Positions 17,701 through 32,107 of a stretch of 64,000 bases of DNA are shown one piece after another. Each line of letters starts with the position of its first letter. Within the stretch, counting starts at the first letter, position 1. The notes below the pieces were generated by a model. That model did not search any database. It was not told the DNA's origin and saw nothing but the letters and a program-made list of their open reading frames with translations. The position numbers and the translations under genes are program-made. Source of the stretch: Rhodobacteraceae bacterium S2214 (lineage in GTDB: Bacteria > Pseudomonadota > Alphaproteobacteria > Rhodobacterales > Rhodobacteraceae); the NCBI GenBank assembly GCA_025141675.1, contig CP081161.1, forward strand, positions 2,206,001-2,270,000, read 5' to 3'.

Positions 17701-18642
17701 ATGAAACAGAACATGACAGAACAGAACTGCATCCTCATCGGTGCGCCCGTCGATTGCGGTAAACGCCGCCAAGGGTGCCTGATGGGTCCAGATGCCTATC
17801 GCACCGCCGGAATCACCGAAGCGCTGACTGACCTTGGCCACAGTGTTGCGGATCTTGGGAACTTAACGCCTGCGGATGTTGACGTGCCTGAGCCGAAGAA
17901 CCCGCTTGTGCACGATCTGAAACGCACAGTTGGCTGGACTAAGACGCTATCAGAAGCCGCCGAAAATGCGGCACAATCGGGCATGCCGATTTTCTTGGGC
18001 GGCGATCACGCGCTGGCCGCTGGCACGGTATCCGGTATGGCCGCGCATTACGCCAAACAGGACCGCCCGTTCTTCGTTCTCTGGCTCGATGCGCACACCG
18101 ATTTTCACACGCCTGACACAACGGACAGCGGCAACTTGCACGGAACACCAGTCGGATATTTCACAGGCCGCGAAGGTTTCGATGCTTTCCCGCCCCTGAA
18201 ATCACCTGTGCCGCTTGAAAACATCTGCATGATCGGCCTCCGGTCAGTCGATCCCGCCGAACGTGCCGCTCTTGCTGGCACAGATGCCATCCTGCACGAC
18301 ATGCGGTCCATTGACGAACAAGGGATCAGCGCACCATTGTCAGCGTTTCTTGACCGCGTCGCTTCCGTCAACGGCGCGCTGCACGTGTCGCTTGATGTTG
18401 ATTTCCTTGACCCAAGCATAGCCCCCGGCGTCGGCACAACCGTTCCTGGCGGTGCTACCACCCGCGAAGCGCACTTGATCATGGAAATGTTGTGTGACAG
18501 CGGCTTAGTCGGTTCTCTTGATCTTGTTGAACTGAACCCATTCCTTGATGATCGCGGTATGACCGCCAACCTGATGGTTGATCTAGTCGCCAGCCTGATG
18601 GGCCGCCGCGTCTTTGATCGCCTGACACGGAGCCGGAAATGA
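17701..18642 (+). CDS. rocF: Arginase
   Basis: Hydrolyses L-arginine to ornithine and urea. The ureohydrolase metal motifs are all visible: GGDHALAAG, DAHTDFHTPDTTDSGNLHG and SLDVDFLDPSIAPGVGT, which supply the histidine and aspartates of the binuclear Mn site. Length (313 aa) is right. The ATG at 17701 or the one 12 nt downstream could be used; neither has a strong Shine-Dalgarno sequence. The stop overlaps the next gene (ATGA), which makes use of the product ornithine. Assignment as arginase rather than agmatinase or guanidine hydrolase rests on that partner and on the neighbouring regulator. Confidence 0.92.
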   Translation: MKQNMTEQNCILIGAPVDCGKRRQGCLMGPDAYRTAGITEALTDLGHSVADLGNLTPADVDVPEPKNPLVHDLKRTVGWTKTLSEAAENAAQSGMPIFLGGDHALAAGTVSGMAAHYAKQDRPFFVLWLDAHTDFHTPDTTDSGNLHGTPVGYFTGREGFDAFPPLKSPVPLENICMIGLRSVDPAERAALAGTDAILHDMRSIDEQGISAPLSAFLDRVASVNGALHVSLDVDFLDPSIAPGVGTTVPGGATTREAHLIMEMLCDSGLVGSLDLVELNPFLDDRGMTANLMVDLVASLMGRRVFDRLTRSRK

Positions 18643-19682
18643 ACCAACCTTCCCACCTTGCCCTCGTCCCGTTTGTTTCAGTCGAAAACATGATGAAACT
18701 GGTCCACCATGTGGGTCTCGAAACATTCCTGAAAGAACTCGCCACTGAAGTCGAAACCGACTTCAAACGGTGGCCGATCTTCGACAAAGCACCGCGCGTG
18801 CCGTCACACTCCGACGTTGGCGTGATCGAATTGATGCCGACATCCGACGGTGAACTCTATGGGTTCAAATACGTGAACGGCCACCCAAAGAATATGAAAG
18901 AAGGCCTGCAAACCGTCACGGGGTTTGGTCTTTTGGCCAATGTGAACACAGGCTACCCCGTTCTGTTTTCGGAAATGACCGTTCTAACCGCACTGCGTAC
19001 CGCGGCGACGTCAGCAATGGCGACAAAACACCTTGCGCGGCCGGATTCCAAAACCTTGGCCATGATCGGCAACGGCGCGCAATCCGAATTTCAAACCATC
19101 GCGTTGAAAGCAGTCTGCGGCATCGACACGGTACGTCTTTACGATATCGATCAGGCGGCGACGGCCAAGTGTGCGGCTAACCTTGCGGGGCGCGGGATCA
19201 CCGTCATCCAATGTAAATCGCCCGAAGAAGCCATCGAAGGCGCGGACGTCATCACCACCGCGACCGCCGACAAAGAAATGCAAACCATCCTGACCGACAA
19301 CATGGTCGGCAACGGCGTGCACATTAACGCCATTGGCGGCGACTGTCCGGGCAAGACCGAATTGCACAGCGATATCGTGGCCCGCGCATCTATGTTCGTG
19401 GAATACCCCGAACAAACGCGGATCGAAGGCGAACTGCAGCAAATGCCGCTCGATCACCCGTTTACGGAACTGTGGGAAGTCATCAATGGCACGGCCACAG
19501 GTCGCAAAGATGCTGCGGAAATCACGCTGTTCGACGGCGTCGGTTTTGCGATCGAAGACTTTTCTGCCCTGCGCTACGTCCACGATAAAATCAAAGGGAC
19601 AGAGTTCTTCAAAAACCTCGATATGATCGCCGATCCGGACGATCCACGGGACCTTTTCGGCATGGTCATGCGGGCGAAATAG
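18639..19682 (+). CDS. ocd: Ornithine cyclodeaminase
   Basis: Converts L-ornithine to L-proline and ammonia with bound NAD. The 347-residue protein has the OCD/mu-crystallin fold: substrate-binding segment MPTSDGELYGFKYVNGHPKN (residues about 65-84), a conserved ...SEMTVLTALRTAATSAMA helix and the Rossmann motif IGNGAQSEF. It overlaps arginase by 4 bp, so arginine is taken to proline in two steps from one mRNA. The related lysine cyclodeaminase is possible but unlikely with arginase next door. Confidence 0.93.
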   Translation: MNQPSHLALVPFVSVENMMKLVHHVGLETFLKELATEVETDFKRWPIFDKAPRVPSHSDVGVIELMPTSDGELYGFKYVNGHPKNMKEGLQTVTGFGLLANVNTGYPVLFSEMTVLTALRTAATSAMATKHLARPDSKTLAMIGNGAQSEFQTIALKAVCGIDTVRLYDIDQAATAKCAANLAGRGITVIQCKSPEEAIEGADVITTATADKEMQTILTDNMVGNGVHINAIGGDCPGKTELHSDIVARASMFVEYPEQTRIEGELQQMPLDHPFTELWEVINGTATGRKDAAEITLFDGVGFAIEDFSALRYVHDKIKGTEFFKNLDMIADPDDPRDLFGMVMRAK

Positions 19683-19776
19683 GCATCAAGGCGTACGGGG
19701 CATTGCACACGCGATCTGGTATCTGTTACATTCTGATCAACAAATTATAGTAGATCCAGAATCTTAGGCGGACCAC

Positions 19777-22527
19777 GTGAGCGATACCCCGGAAACCCCT
19801 GAAAACGCAGACGAAAATCGGCCTGAAAAGCCTGTATATGATGGCCCAGCCGTCACAATCGAACACGAGCTGAAAACCAGCTATCTCGATTATGCGATGT
19901 CGGTCATCGTCAGCCGTGCGATTCCGGACCTGCGGGACGGTCTAAAACCGGTTCACCGTCGTATTTTATACGCGATGAACGAAACCAATAACACGCACGA
20001 CAAACCGTACCGGAAATCATCGCGTCCGGTTGCCGAAACCATGGGTAAATACCACCCGCACGGTGACAGCGCGATCTATGACGCACTTGTACGGATGGCG
20101 CAGGATTTCTCGATGTCGTTGGTCCTGCTTGATGGTCAGGGCAACTTTGGCTCTATGGACGGCGACCGCGCCGCGGCCTACCGATATACCGAAGTCCGGA
20201 TGAAAAAGGTGGCACTAGCGCTGCTTGATGACATCGACAAGGACACGGTCGATTTCCAAGACAACTACGACGGCAAGGACAAAGAACCGACCGTCTTGCC
20301 CGCCAAATACCCGAACATGCTTGTCAATGGCGCTGGCGGCATCGCCGTGGGTATGGCGACGAACATTCCGCCACATAACCTAGGCGAAGTCATCAACGCG
20401 ACGCTTGCGCTCATCGACAGCCCTGATTTGTCTATCGAAGAGCTGATCGAATACGTACCGGGCCCCGATTTCCCGACAGGCGGCGTTATGCTGGGCCGTT
20501 CTGGCGCGCGCAAAGCCTACCTTGAAGGTCGCGGCTCCGTCATCGTTCGCGCGAAAACCCACATCGAAGAAATCCGCAAGGATCGCTGGGCGATTATCAT
20601 CGACGAAATCCCCTATCAGGTGAACAAATCCGCGATGATCGACAAGATTGCGGAAGCGGCGCGTGACAAGAAAATTGAAGGCATCGCCCACGTCCAAGAT
20701 GAAAGCGATCGCAACGGTGTACGGGTCGTTGTTGAACTGAAACGGGACGCAACGGCAGAGGTCGTTTTGAACCAATTGTTCCGCTTCACACCGATGCAGA
20801 CCTACTTTGGCTGTAACATGCTGGCGTTGAACGGCGGTAAGCCGGAACAACTGACGCTGCGCAGCTTCCTGACCAACTTCATCGACTTCCGCGAAGACGT
20901 TGTAGCCCGCCGCACCGCCTATCTGCTGCGCAAAGCCCGCGAACGGTCGCATATCTTGTGCGGCTTGGCGGTTGCGGTCACCAACATCGACGAAATCGTC
21001 GCCACAATCCGGTCGTCCGCTGACGCCTCTGAAGCCCGCGAAAAGCTGATGACACGTCGCTGGCCAGCTGAATCGATCCTCGAATATATCGCACTGATCG
21101 ACGATCCGACCCACACGGCGAACGACGATGGCACTTACAATCTGTCCGAAACACAGGCCCGCGCGATCCTTGAACTCCGTCTGCAGCGCTTGACGCAGAT
21201 CGGTGTGAAAGAAGTGACGGACGAACTCGAAGAGCTCGCCAAGAAGATCAAAGAATACCTCGAAATTCTTGGGTCTCGCGAACGGATCATGCAAATCATC
21301 CGCGATGAGATGATCGAAATTCGTGACAACTACGCCGTGCCGCGTCGGACAGAGATTGTCGACTGGTCTGGCGACATGGAAGACGAAGATCTCATCGAAA
21401 AAGAGGACATGGTCGTGACCGTGACCTCCGGTGGTTACATCAAACGGACCGCCCTCGCCGACTTCCGCGCACAGCGGCGCGGCGGCAAAGGTCTGTCGTC
21501 GATGCAAACCAAAGAAGAAGACGTCGTCACGACGCTTTTCGTCGCCAACACCCACACGCAACTGCTGTTCTTCACAACAGACGGCATGGTCTACAAGCTC
21601 AAGACATGGCGTCTGCCACTTGGGTCACGGACCGCAAAAGGCAAAGCCATCGTCAACATCCTGCCGATCCCGGCTGGTGTGTCGATCGCGGCCATTATGC
21701 CAGTCGATCGCCCCGAAGAAGAATGGGCCGATCTGCAAGTCGTCTTTGCGACATCCGCAGGAACTGTGCGCCGTAACGCCCTGTCAGACTTCACAAATGT
21801 GATGCGCAACGGCAAGATTGCGATGAAGTTCGAAGGCGAACACGAAAACACGACGCTGATCAATGCCCGTATCGCATCCAACGATGACGACGTAATGCTG
21901 GTCACAAATTCGGGCCGCGCGATCCGCTTCCCAGCCACCGATGTGCGCGTGTTCAACTCGCGTAACTCCGTCGGTGTGCGCGGCATCAAGCTGCAAGGCG
22001 ACGACAAAATCGTTTCCATGTCGATCATCCGTCACTTCGACGCAGAGGCAGATGAACGTGCCGCTTACCTTAAAATGCGCCGCGCAATGGCAGGTCTGGC
22101 CGACGACGCAGAGGTCGAAGACGAAGAAGCACCTGCCGGTGCGATCAGCCAAGAACGCTACGCAGAAATGTCCGCATCCGAAAACCTGATCCTCACGATC
22201 ACATCAAAAGGGTCTGGTAAACTATCGTCTTCACACGATTATCCGGTACGCGGGCGTGGCGGTATGGGCGTCACTGCGATGGACAAAGCGATGCGCGGCG
22301 GTGAAATCGTATCCAGCTTCCCAGTTGATACGGGCGATCAAATCATGCTCGTCACATCGGCGGGCCAATCCATCCGCGTCCCCGTCGAAGGTATTAGCTT
22401 CCGGTCACGATCTGCAGGCGGCGTAAAGGTCTTTGATACGGCCAAAGGCGAAGAAGTCGTCAGCGTGGCATGGATCGCCGAGCAAGAAGACGCCGACGAT
22501 GCCACCGAAGGTGATGCAGACGCGTAA
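19777..22527 (+). CDS. gyrA: DNA gyrase subunit A
   Basis: A 916-residue breakage-reunion subunit of gyrase. The catalytic tyrosine is Y137 (AAAYRYTEV). In the quinolone-resistance region ([10 protein letters not shown]) both usual sensitive residues are present, S98 and D102, equivalent to E. coli S83 and D87. The GyrA box QRRGGKG, which distinguishes GyrA from ParC, is present near residue 570, followed by the six-bladed C-terminal wrapping domain and an acidic tail. Translation begins at a GTG with GGCGGA upstream. Single gene with its own promoter region. Confidence 0.98.
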   Translation: MSDTPETPENADENRPEKPVYDGPAVTIEHELKTSYLDYAMSVIVSRAIPDLRDGLKPVHRRILYAMNETNNTHDKPYRKSSRPVAETMGKYHPHGDSAIYDALVRMAQDFSMSLVLLDGQGNFGSMDGDRAAAYRYTEVRMKKVALALLDDIDKDTVDFQDNYDGKDKEPTVLPAKYPNMLVNGAGGIAVGMATNIPPHNLGEVINATLALIDSPDLSIEELIEYVPGPDFPTGGVMLGRSGARKAYLEGRGSVIVRAKTHIEEIRKDRWAIIIDEIPYQVNKSAMIDKIAEAARDKKIEGIAHVQDESDRNGVRVVVELKRDATAEVVLNQLFRFTPMQTYFGCNMLALNGGKPEQLTLRSFLTNFIDFREDVVARRTAYLLRKARERSHILCGLAVAVTNIDEIVATIRSSADASEAREKLMTRRWPAESILEYIALIDDPTHTANDDGTYNLSETQARAILELRLQRLTQIGVKEVTDELEELAKKIKEYLEILGSRERIMQIIRDEMIEIRDNYAVPRRTEIVDWSGDMEDEDLIEKEDMVVTVTSGGYIKRTALADFRAQRRGGKGLSSMQTKEEDVVTTLFVANTHTQLLFFTTDGMVYKLKTWRLPLGSRTAKGKAIVNILPIPAGVSIAAIMPVDRPEEEWADLQVVFATSAGTVRRNALSDFTNVMRNGKIAMKFEGEHENTTLINARIASNDDDVMLVTNSGRAIRFPATDVRVFNSRNSVGVRGIKLQGDDKIVSMSIIRHFDAEADERAAYLKMRRAMAGLADDAEVEDEEAPAGAISQERYAEMSASENLILTITSKGSGKLSSSHDYPVRGRGGMGVTAMDKAMRGGEIVSSFPVDTGDQIMLVTSAGQSIRVPVEGISFRSRSAGGVKVFDTAKGEEVVSVAWIAEQEDADDATEGDADA

Positions 22528-22533
22528 CAGACG

Positions 22534-22574
22534 ATTGCCCGCGTCACGGATGCGATTGCGACGACGCGGGCAAT
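22534..22574 (+). terminator. Hairpin after gyrA
   Basis: Twelve-bp perfect stem ATTGCCCGCGTC/GACGCGGGCAAT with a 17-nt loop, 7 bp after the gyrA stop. No U-tract follows, so termination may be weak or the hairpin may protect the 3' end. Confidence 0.5.
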
Positions 22575-22632
22575 CACTTATCCACAACCTCAAGGAACGC
22601 GCATCGACGTTCTACCAACTTGAGGTGACAAA

Positions 22633-23361
22633 ATGATTTACAAAACACTTTTGGCCAGCAGCATCGCACTTGCTGCCTGCGCGTCAGGCGCATCCGCACA
22701 AAACTTCAGCGGTAACCTCGGCTTTAACTACGCACATCCTTCCGAAAGCGACGACCTCTCAGCGACCGAATATTTCGGTGGTTTGGAATATGCGATCAAC
22801 CGCAACTTCGCGATCGCTCTTGATCTGTCCGGCTACAGCATCGAAGACGTCGATGCGACGATCGTCAGTTCCACATGGCACCTGATCTACCACCTGAACG
22901 AAACCGCGTCCTTCGGGGCGTTTGCTGGCGCTGATGTTCTCGCCGCTGACACCGAGGTTGGCACTGTTGCCGAAAGCCTCAGCTTCGCAGGTCTTGAAGC
23001 AGGTGCCGAATTCGGTGAAGGCGAAGCCGAAGGTTACATTGGTTTTTCAACCACTGAAGGTGCAGAAGAAGATTTCACAATGTTCGGCGCATCCGGCGCA
23101 TATACATTCGCACCAGCTTTCTCGGCAATCGCATCTGGTGATTTCATCAATGCGGATTCCGCTGATCTCAGCAATCTGGCCGTTGGCGTCCAATATGAAA
23201 TCTCTGGTGGTCCAGAAATATACGGTAAAATTGGTCGTAGAGCTGCTGAAGATGATGACGGTGAAGTCACAAGCAGCTACGTCGAAATTGGCGCGACTAT
23301 CAGTTTTGGCGCGAACCGCGGCACCACCTTTAACGGTCGGAGCTATTTCGAACAGTTCTGA
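22633..23361 (+). CDS. Outer-membrane beta-barrel-like protein
   Basis: A 242-residue protein with a clear signal peptide (cleavage likely after ASA at residues 20-22, giving QNFSGN). The mature part alternates hydrophobic and polar residues with many glycines and ends in an aromatic residue (SYFEQF), as in small porin-like barrels. Family not recognised; it resembles the general OmpA/OmpW-like fold only in style. It is followed by a rho-independent terminator, so it is a single-gene unit. Promoter and role unknown. Confidence 0.7.
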   Translation: MIYKTLLASSIALAACASGASAQNFSGNLGFNYAHPSESDDLSATEYFGGLEYAINRNFAIALDLSGYSIEDVDATIVSSTWHLIYHLNETASFGAFAGADVLAADTEVGTVAESLSFAGLEAGAEFGEGEAEGYIGFSTTEGAEEDFTMFGASGAYTFAPAFSAIASGDFINADSADLSNLAVGVQYEISGGPEIYGKIGRRAAEDDDGEVTSSYVEIGATISFGANRGTTFNGRSYFEQF

Positions 23362-23382
23362 TCCGATCTAACGCTACTATAC

Positions 23383-23415
23383 AAGAGGCGTCGTTCAGAT
23401 GAACGGCGCCTCTTT
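23383..23415 (+). terminator. Rho-independent terminator
   Basis: Fourteen-bp stem AAGAGGCGTCGTTC/GAACGGCGCCTCTT with one G-U pair, loop AGAT, followed by a short T run. It closes the outer-membrane-like gene. Confidence 0.8.
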
Positions 23416-23448
23416 GCAATTCGAGTAGATCACTATACATCGCGGACC

Positions 23449-24804
23449 ATGACACACACACTCAATATCATTGGCGGCGGCATGGCCGGCTCCGAAGCCG
23501 CATGGCAGGCTGCAAACGCTGGCATCAACGTGGTGATCCACGAAATGCGGCCTAAGGTCGAAACCTTTGCCCATCGCACTGGTAATCTGGGCGAGATGGT
23601 ATGTTCGAATTCATTCCGGTCAGATGATCACGAACAAAATGCTGTAGGCCTGCTGCATTGGGAAATGCGCGCGGCTGGCGGCTTGATCATGGACATGGCG
23701 AACAAGCACCGTATTCCTGCGGGCGGCGCATTGGCCGTTGATCGCGATCCCTTTGCCGAAAGCGTCACTGCAGCATTAAAAGCGCATCCTAACATTTCGA
23801 TTTCATACGATGAAATCACATCGCTGCCCGACGATGGATTGTGGATCATTGCGACTGGCCCACTGACGTCAGGCAACCTTGCCGAAGCGATTCAATCAGA
23901 GACAAGCGCCCAAGCGCTCGCGTTCTTCGACGCCATTGCCCCCATTATCTACCACGATTCCATCAACATGGACATCGCGTGGATGCAGTCGCGCTATGAC
24001 AAAGGTGAAACGCTGGAAGAGCAGACAGCCTACCTGAACTGCCCGATGACCAAAGACCAATACGAAGGCTTCATCGACGCGCTACTGGCCGCCGAAAAGA
24101 CCGAGTTCAAAGAAGGCGAAACCGCGGGATATTTCGACGGCTGTCTACCCATCGAAGTCATGGCGGAACGTGGCCGCGAAACCCTACGATTTGGTCCGAT
24201 GAAGCCCGTTGGCCTAACCAACGCGCATGATCCTGAAAACAAACCCTACGCAGTTGTGCAGCTACGTCGCGACAACGCCCTTGGCACACTCTACAACATC
24301 GTCGGCTTTCAGACCAAGATGAAGTACGGCGCGCAAAAGACTGTTCTTAAAATGATTCCGGGTCTGGAAGATGCAGAATTTGCACGGCTTGGCGGCATCC
24401 ACCGGAACACATTCATCAATTCACCCACGCTTCTTGATCACGAGATGCGGCTTCGGTCGAAACCAAATCTGCGGTTTGCGGGTCAAATCACAGGCGTTGA
24501 AGGCTACGTCGAAAGCGCCGCGATGGGGCTGCTTGCTGGACGCATGGCAGTGGCGGAACTGACTGGGCAAACTCTCGCGCCGGTACCAAACACGACCGCG
24601 ATGGGCGCCCTCGTCACCCACATCACGGGCGGTGCGGAGGCAAAAACGTTCCAACCAATGAATGTCAATTTCGGCCTTTTCCCACCGTTGGAAGGCATGA
24701 AATCAGGACGTCGCGGGCGCAAAGAACGCTACAAAGGCTACACAGATCGCGCGAAGATCGATTGGCAAGCATGGCTCGGCCAACAGGCTGAAACCGCTGC
24801 GTGA
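23449..24804 (+). CDS. trmFO: Folate/FAD-dependent tRNA (uracil-54) C5-methyltransferase
   Basis: Makes m5U54 in the T loop of tRNAs using methylene-tetrahydrofolate and FADH2. The FAD motif [12 protein letters not shown] starts at residue 9, and the catalytic-region motif [11 protein letters not shown] near residue 50 carries the conserved cysteine. The 451-residue length and the [25 protein letters not shown] end (here [17 protein letters not shown]) match the family. Its TGA overlaps the GTG start of gluQ by 4 bp, giving a two-gene tRNA-modification unit. Confidence 0.96.
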   Translation: MTHTLNIIGGGMAGSEAAWQAANAGINVVIHEMRPKVETFAHRTGNLGEMVCSNSFRSDDHEQNAVGLLHWEMRAAGGLIMDMANKHRIPAGGALAVDRDPFAESVTAALKAHPNISISYDEITSLPDDGLWIIATGPLTSGNLAEAIQSETSAQALAFFDAIAPIIYHDSINMDIAWMQSRYDKGETLEEQTAYLNCPMTKDQYEGFIDALLAAEKTEFKEGETAGYFDGCLPIEVMAERGRETLRFGPMKPVGLTNAHDPENKPYAVVQLRRDNALGTLYNIVGFQTKMKYGAQKTVLKMIPGLEDAEFARLGGIHRNTFINSPTLLDHEMRLRSKPNLRFAGQITGVEGYVESAAMGLLAGRMAVAELTGQTLAPVPNTTAMGALVTHITGGAEAKTFQPMNVNFGLFPPLEGMKSGRRGRKERYKGYTDRAKIDWQAWLGQQAETAA

Positions 24805-25619
24805 TTACGCGCTTTGCACCTTCGCCGACTGGGCCGCTGCACATCGGGCACGCCTATTCGGCGCTGTTGGCGCATGACACGGCGCGGGCGCAGAACGGGA
24901 GCTTCCTGCTACGGATCGAAGATTTCGATAGCACGCGCAGTCGCCCAGACCACATCGCGCAGATACTGGATGATCTGGCATGGCTCGGCTGCACTTGGGA
25001 CGCACCCCCGCGCATACAATCTGAACACCTGCCCGATTATGCTTATGTGATTGACACGCTAGCGGCCAAAAACCTCGTTTTCCCGTGCGATTGTGATCGT
25101 AAACGCATTCTGAATACGGGCGCAAAACCGGGTCCAGACGGACCAATCTATCCGTACACTTGCGCCGCTCGCACGATGGCGTCGGCCGCACCAACCGACG
25201 CAATCCGGCTTAACTTAAAGGCGGCCCTCAGCCACCTGCCCGCCCAATTGCGTTACATGAACAACGACGAAGAAGTCTTTATACTTACGTCCGAAATGCC
25301 AGACATCATCGGCGCACCGATCCTGCGACGCAAAGACACTGGCGACCCCGCTTATCACCTGACCTGCACGCACGACGACGCCCTACAAAACGTCACGCAT
25401 GTGATCCGTGGCGAAGACGTTGCACCGCTCACGCCGATTCACGTCATCCTGCAACAACTCATGGGCTGGCCGACGCCGACCTACCGGCACCACGGCCTGA
25501 TCACCGATGCCACAGGCAAACGTCTCGCCAAAATCGACAAATCGAAATCTATTGCGAGCTACCGCGCCGAAGGTGCCACACCAGACGACATTCGCCGCAT
25601 GGTTGGGCTACCGGCATAG
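24801..25619 (+). CDS. gluQ: Glutamyl-Q tRNA(Asp) synthetase
   Basis: A 272-residue class I synthetase paralogue lacking the anticodon-binding half; it attaches glutamate to queuosine in tRNA-Asp. The HIGH-type motif is [11 protein letters not shown] near the start; zinc ligands are CDCDR and YTCAAR; the KMSK-like sequence is [10 protein letters not shown] near residue 235. Begins with GTG overlapping the trmFO stop. Assignment as GluQ rather than GltX rests on the short length and the intact C-x-C...Y-x3-C zinc motif. Confidence 0.93.
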   Translation: MITRFAPSPTGPLHIGHAYSALLAHDTARAQNGSFLLRIEDFDSTRSRPDHIAQILDDLAWLGCTWDAPPRIQSEHLPDYAYVIDTLAAKNLVFPCDCDRKRILNTGAKPGPDGPIYPYTCAARTMASAAPTDAIRLNLKAALSHLPAQLRYMNNDEEVFILTSEMPDIIGAPILRRKDTGDPAYHLTCTHDDALQNVTHVIRGEDVAPLTPIHVILQQLMGWPTPTYRHHGLITDATGKRLAKIDKSKSIASYRAEGATPDDIRRMVGLPA

Positions 25620-25626
25620 CCGCGCT

Positions 25627-25986
25627 TTATAACTCAGGAGCCATCAGCTCGACTTCTTCGCCAGTCTCGACACCCGTGTAGAAACACGTCCGGCGCATCG
25701 TGTGGCACGCAGCCCCAATCTGGCGGACCGTCACAAGCAGACAATCACGATCACAATCCACGCGCATCGCCACTAAGGCCTGCGTATGACCGGATGTTTC
25801 ACCTTTGATCCAGAACGCCTGCCGCGACCGCGACCAATAGGTCACTTTTCCAGTCTCAAGCGTCTTGGCCACCGCTTCCGCGTTCATCCACGCCATCATC
25901 AAGACTTCAAGCGTTTCAGCGTCTTGCGCAATCACAGGGATCAGGCCTGCGTCATTGTACGTCAGTGTTGTTGGATCAAATGTCAT
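25627..25986 (-). CDS. hisI: Phosphoribosyl-AMP cyclohydrolase
   Basis: Third step of histidine synthesis. The protein (119 residues from this start) has the family signature MMAWMNAEAVAKTLETG, TYWSRSRQAFWIKGETSGH, and the metal ligands in VDCDRDCLL and CHTMRRTCFY. The ATG at 25986 is preferred because AAAGGCC lies about 9 nt upstream; an in-frame ATG at 26010 would add eight residues. Stand-alone cyclohydrolase, not fused to the pyrophosphatase (HisE). It is divergent from the NifU-like gene. Confidence 0.94.
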   Translation of the reverse strand: MTFDPTTLTYNDAGLIPVIAQDAETLEVLMMAWMNAEAVAKTLETGKVTYWSRSRQAFWIKGETSGHTQALVAMRVDCDRDCLLVTVRQIGAACHTMRRTCFYTGVETGEEVELMAPEL

Positions 25987-26053
25987 CGTCTTGGCCTTTG
26001 CAAAATCCATCCTGCGGCCTATCTATGGGGGACAACGCGAAAGGGCAAACGCC

Positions 26054-26500
26054 GTGACAGCCGAAAACGACATGATCAAACTCTATTCGGGCCGTATTCT
26101 GGCGCTGGCAGCCGACATGCCACGGACAACACGCCTGCAACAACCGGATGGAACCGCCAAAAAAAGGTCCCCTCTGTGCGGATCAACGGTAACTGTTGAT
26201 GTGACCTTGACGGATGGTAAGATCAGCGACTACGCCCAAGACGTCAAAGCCTGCGCATTAGGTCAAGCAGCCGCATCTGTGATCGGATCAGCGATCGTGG
26301 GGCTCACACCTGAACAAATCCAACATGGACGTGATCAGCTCCTTGCGATGCTCAAGGAAAATGGAACCGTGCCAGACGCACCGTTCGATGGACTTGATGT
26401 TTTGGAACCTGCGAAAGACTACAAAAACCGTCATGCGTCGATCCTGCTTGCATTTGACGCGACACTTGACGCGATCCACGCGGCCAAAACCACTGCCTAA
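26054..26500 (+). CDS. NifU/IscU-like iron-sulfur scaffold protein
   Basis: A 148-residue member of the NifU N-terminal family conserved in Rhodobacteraceae. Conserved cysteines lie in SPLCGSTV (about residue 47) and in KACALGQAAAS (about residue 75), the latter a known IscU/NifU-type motif. The GTG at 26054 is preferred because AAAGGG lies 9 nt upstream and homologues start six residues before IKLYSGR; the ATG at 26072 is the alternative. No other Fe-S assembly genes adjoin. Function as a scaffold is inferred from family only. Confidence 0.8.
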   Translation: MTAENDMIKLYSGRILALAADMPRTTRLQQPDGTAKKRSPLCGSTVTVDVTLTDGKISDYAQDVKACALGQAAASVIGSAIVGLTPEQIQHGRDQLLAMLKENGTVPDAPFDGLDVLEPAKDYKNRHASILLAFDATLDAIHAAKTTA

Positions 26501-26526
26501 ACGCCCTGTCCCATAACCGTGCCCCT

Positions 26527-26566
26527 AAAAAAAAACCGCCGCACATCCGGGCAAGGATGGCGGCGG
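26527..26566 (-). terminator. Rho-independent terminator (minus strand)
   Basis: A GC-rich imperfect stem (bases 26536-26566; CCGCCGC and GCGGCGG arms) is followed in the minus direction by nine T residues (A9 at 26527-26535). It would end transcripts of the 40-residue peptide gene upstream. Confidence 0.8.
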
Positions 26567-26701
26567 CAGGAAGTTGGATCGCATGTCCGGCTCTAAATCC
26601 TAAGGGAGAGGCAAATCCCCAAATCAGGACGGGACGGGCAGGTCAGCAATTGCGAGGTGGGACAGGCAAATTACGTGAACCGAACATGCGTTCCAGGCAG
26701 G

Positions 26702-26824
26702 TCAGACCATCGCGGGCAGCGATAGACCAACAAAAAGCATCACACACAAAGCAGCAACACCAAGCGCGTCAGAGATGATCGTATCGCTGCTGCGGATCAG
26801 TGCGGATTTGATATCTTTGGCCAT
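26702..26824 (-). CDS. Small membrane peptide, 40 residues
   Basis: A short open frame with a good ribosome site (GGAG 7-8 nt before the ATG at 26824), an amphipathic charged N-terminus (MAKDIKSALIRSS) and one hydrophobic membrane segment (about residues 17-38, rich in V, L, A). It is flanked upstream by a dense GAAC array containing one exact alphaproteobacterial LexA spacing, and downstream by a terminator. Similar peptides with a KxxLIRSxD start may be common in this family, which I recall only loosely. The layout resembles SOS-induced small membrane proteins such as TisB or Caulobacter SidA, but no similarity of sequence is claimed. Confidence 0.65.
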   Translation of the reverse strand: MAKDIKSALIRSSDTIISDALGVAALCVMLFVGLSLPAMV

Positions 26825-26837
26825 GTCGGCGCTCCTT

Positions 26838-26869
26838 GTTGCTCGTTTGTTCTGTTGCTACTTTGTTCC
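26838..26869. repeat. Two tandem 16-bp repeats in the leader of the small peptide gene
   Basis: GTTGCTCGTTTGTTCT is followed directly by GTTGCTACTTTGTTCC (13 of 16 identical). They lie 14-45 bp upstream of the start codon, likely in the 5' untranslated region or core promoter. Confidence 0.6.
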
Positions 26870-26891
26870 CATATTGGAAACCTTCTGTAAA

Positions 26892-26926
26892 GAACTTTGT
26901 GAGAACATTTGTGAACTTTTTAGAAC
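26892..26926. promoter_or_regulatory. GAAC array including a LexA-type box
   Basis: Four GAAC words begin at 26892, 26903, 26913 and 26923. The first pair has the spacing GAAC-N7-GAAC (26892-26906), which is the alphaproteobacterial LexA consensus (GTTC-N7-GTTC on the other strand). The other two have N6. The array sits 68-102 bp upstream of the small peptide start, just downstream of recG. Confidence 0.5.
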
Positions 26927-26933
26927 AAACAGG

Positions 26934-31183
<4,250 letters not shown>

Positions 31184-31303
31184 TCAGTCCCTTGCAGTTT
31201 GGTGCCCCCATGGCCCCTCTGCAAAGTTTTAGGGCGACCCTTCTAGCTCGTCCAGCCAGATCGGTCGCCCTTTGTCATTCTCTTTATCCATCGCACCGAC
31301 GGC

Positions 31304-32017
31304 TTAGGCCCCGATAGCAAGCCGTTCTTCATTCGCACCAACTTCCGGATCACGCAGCACATAACCACGGCCCCAAACAGTTTCGATGTGATTTTCGCCA
31401 TTCGTCGCGTTGCTCAACTTTTTGCGCAATTTACAAATGAACACGTCAATAATTTTCAGTTCCGGTTCATCCATCCCGCCATAGAGATGGTTCAAGAACA
31501 TCTCTTTCGTCAGCGTTGTTCCTTTACGCAACGAAAGTAATTCGAGCATCTGGTATTCTTTGCCGGTCAGATGGACAGTGTTCCCGCCAACATCCACGGT
31601 TTTCGCGTCTAGATTGACTGCAATCCGTCCGGTTTTGATGATGGACTGGGCGTGCCCTTTCGACCTGCGAATAATCGCATGAATCCGCGCGATCAGTTCT
31701 TCGCGATGGAAAGGTTTCGTTAGATAATCATCCGCGCCGAAGCCAAATCCCTTGATTTTTCCTTCGGTGCTGTCATCGCCCGTCAGGATCAGGATTGGTG
31801 TATCAATCCGGCTCATCCTCAGCTGACGCAGCACTTCGTGACCGTTCATATCAGGCAAATTCAGGTCCAGAAGGATCAGGTCATAATCGTACAGCTTGGC
31901 AAGATCGATCCCTTCTTCCCCGAGATCGGTCGCATAAACGTTTAGGTTCGCATGAGTGAGCATCAATTCGATGCTTTTTGAAGTCGTCGGGTCGTCTTCA
32001 ACCAGCAGTACGCGCAT
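31304..32017 (-). CDS. ctrA: Cell-cycle response regulator CtrA
   Basis: OmpR-type response regulator of 237 residues. The receiver domain carries the acidic pocket ED at residues 7-8, phosphoacceptor D51 ([13 protein letters not shown]), a conserved T/S and K (LTKPF); the winged-helix DNA-binding domain ends in [14 protein letters not shown]. In roseobacters CtrA controls motility, gene transfer agents and cell-cycle-linked genes through TTAA-N7-TTAA sites. ATG at 32017 with GGAGAA 7 nt upstream. A near-consensus CtrA box lies 49 bp upstream, consistent with autoregulation. sciP is next on the same strand. Confidence 0.96.
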   Translation of the reverse strand: MRVLLVEDDPTTSKSIELMLTHANLNVYATDLGEEGIDLAKLYDYDLILLDLNLPDMNGHEVLRQLRMSRIDTPILILTGDDSTEGKIKGFGFGADDYLTKPFHREELIARIHAIIRRSKGHAQSIIKTGRIAVNLDAKTVDVGGNTVHLTGKEYQMLELLSLRKGTTLTKEMFLNHLYGGMDEPELKIIDVFICKLRKKLSNATNGENHIETVWGRGYVLRDPEVGANEERLAIGA

Positions 32018-32065
32018 CTGTTTTCTCCGCTTTTTCTTGGCACCACCAACATATTGCAAGAATAG

Positions 32066-32081
32066 TTAATGACACGTTACC
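32066..32081. promoter_or_regulatory. Putative CtrA box in the ctrA promoter
   Basis: TTAA-TGACACG-TTACC fits the CtrA consensus TTAA-N7-TTAAC with one mismatch, and it merges into the perfect 12-bp palindrome GTTACCGGTAAC at 32076-32087. Position fits autoregulation of ctrA. Confidence 0.45.
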
Positions 32082-32107
32082 GGTAACAAAAAAGATGCCA
32101 CTTCTCC

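Noticed and set aside
17701..18642. Arginase-family gene as a guanidine hydrolase linked to the guanidine-II operon
   Set aside because: It is 30 kb away and sits in one unit with ornithine cyclodeaminase and an Lrp regulator, which fits arginine catabolism.
20380..21561. 393-codon frame antisense to gyrA
   Set aside because: Shadow of the well-conserved gyrA coding sequence in another frame; no family resemblance.
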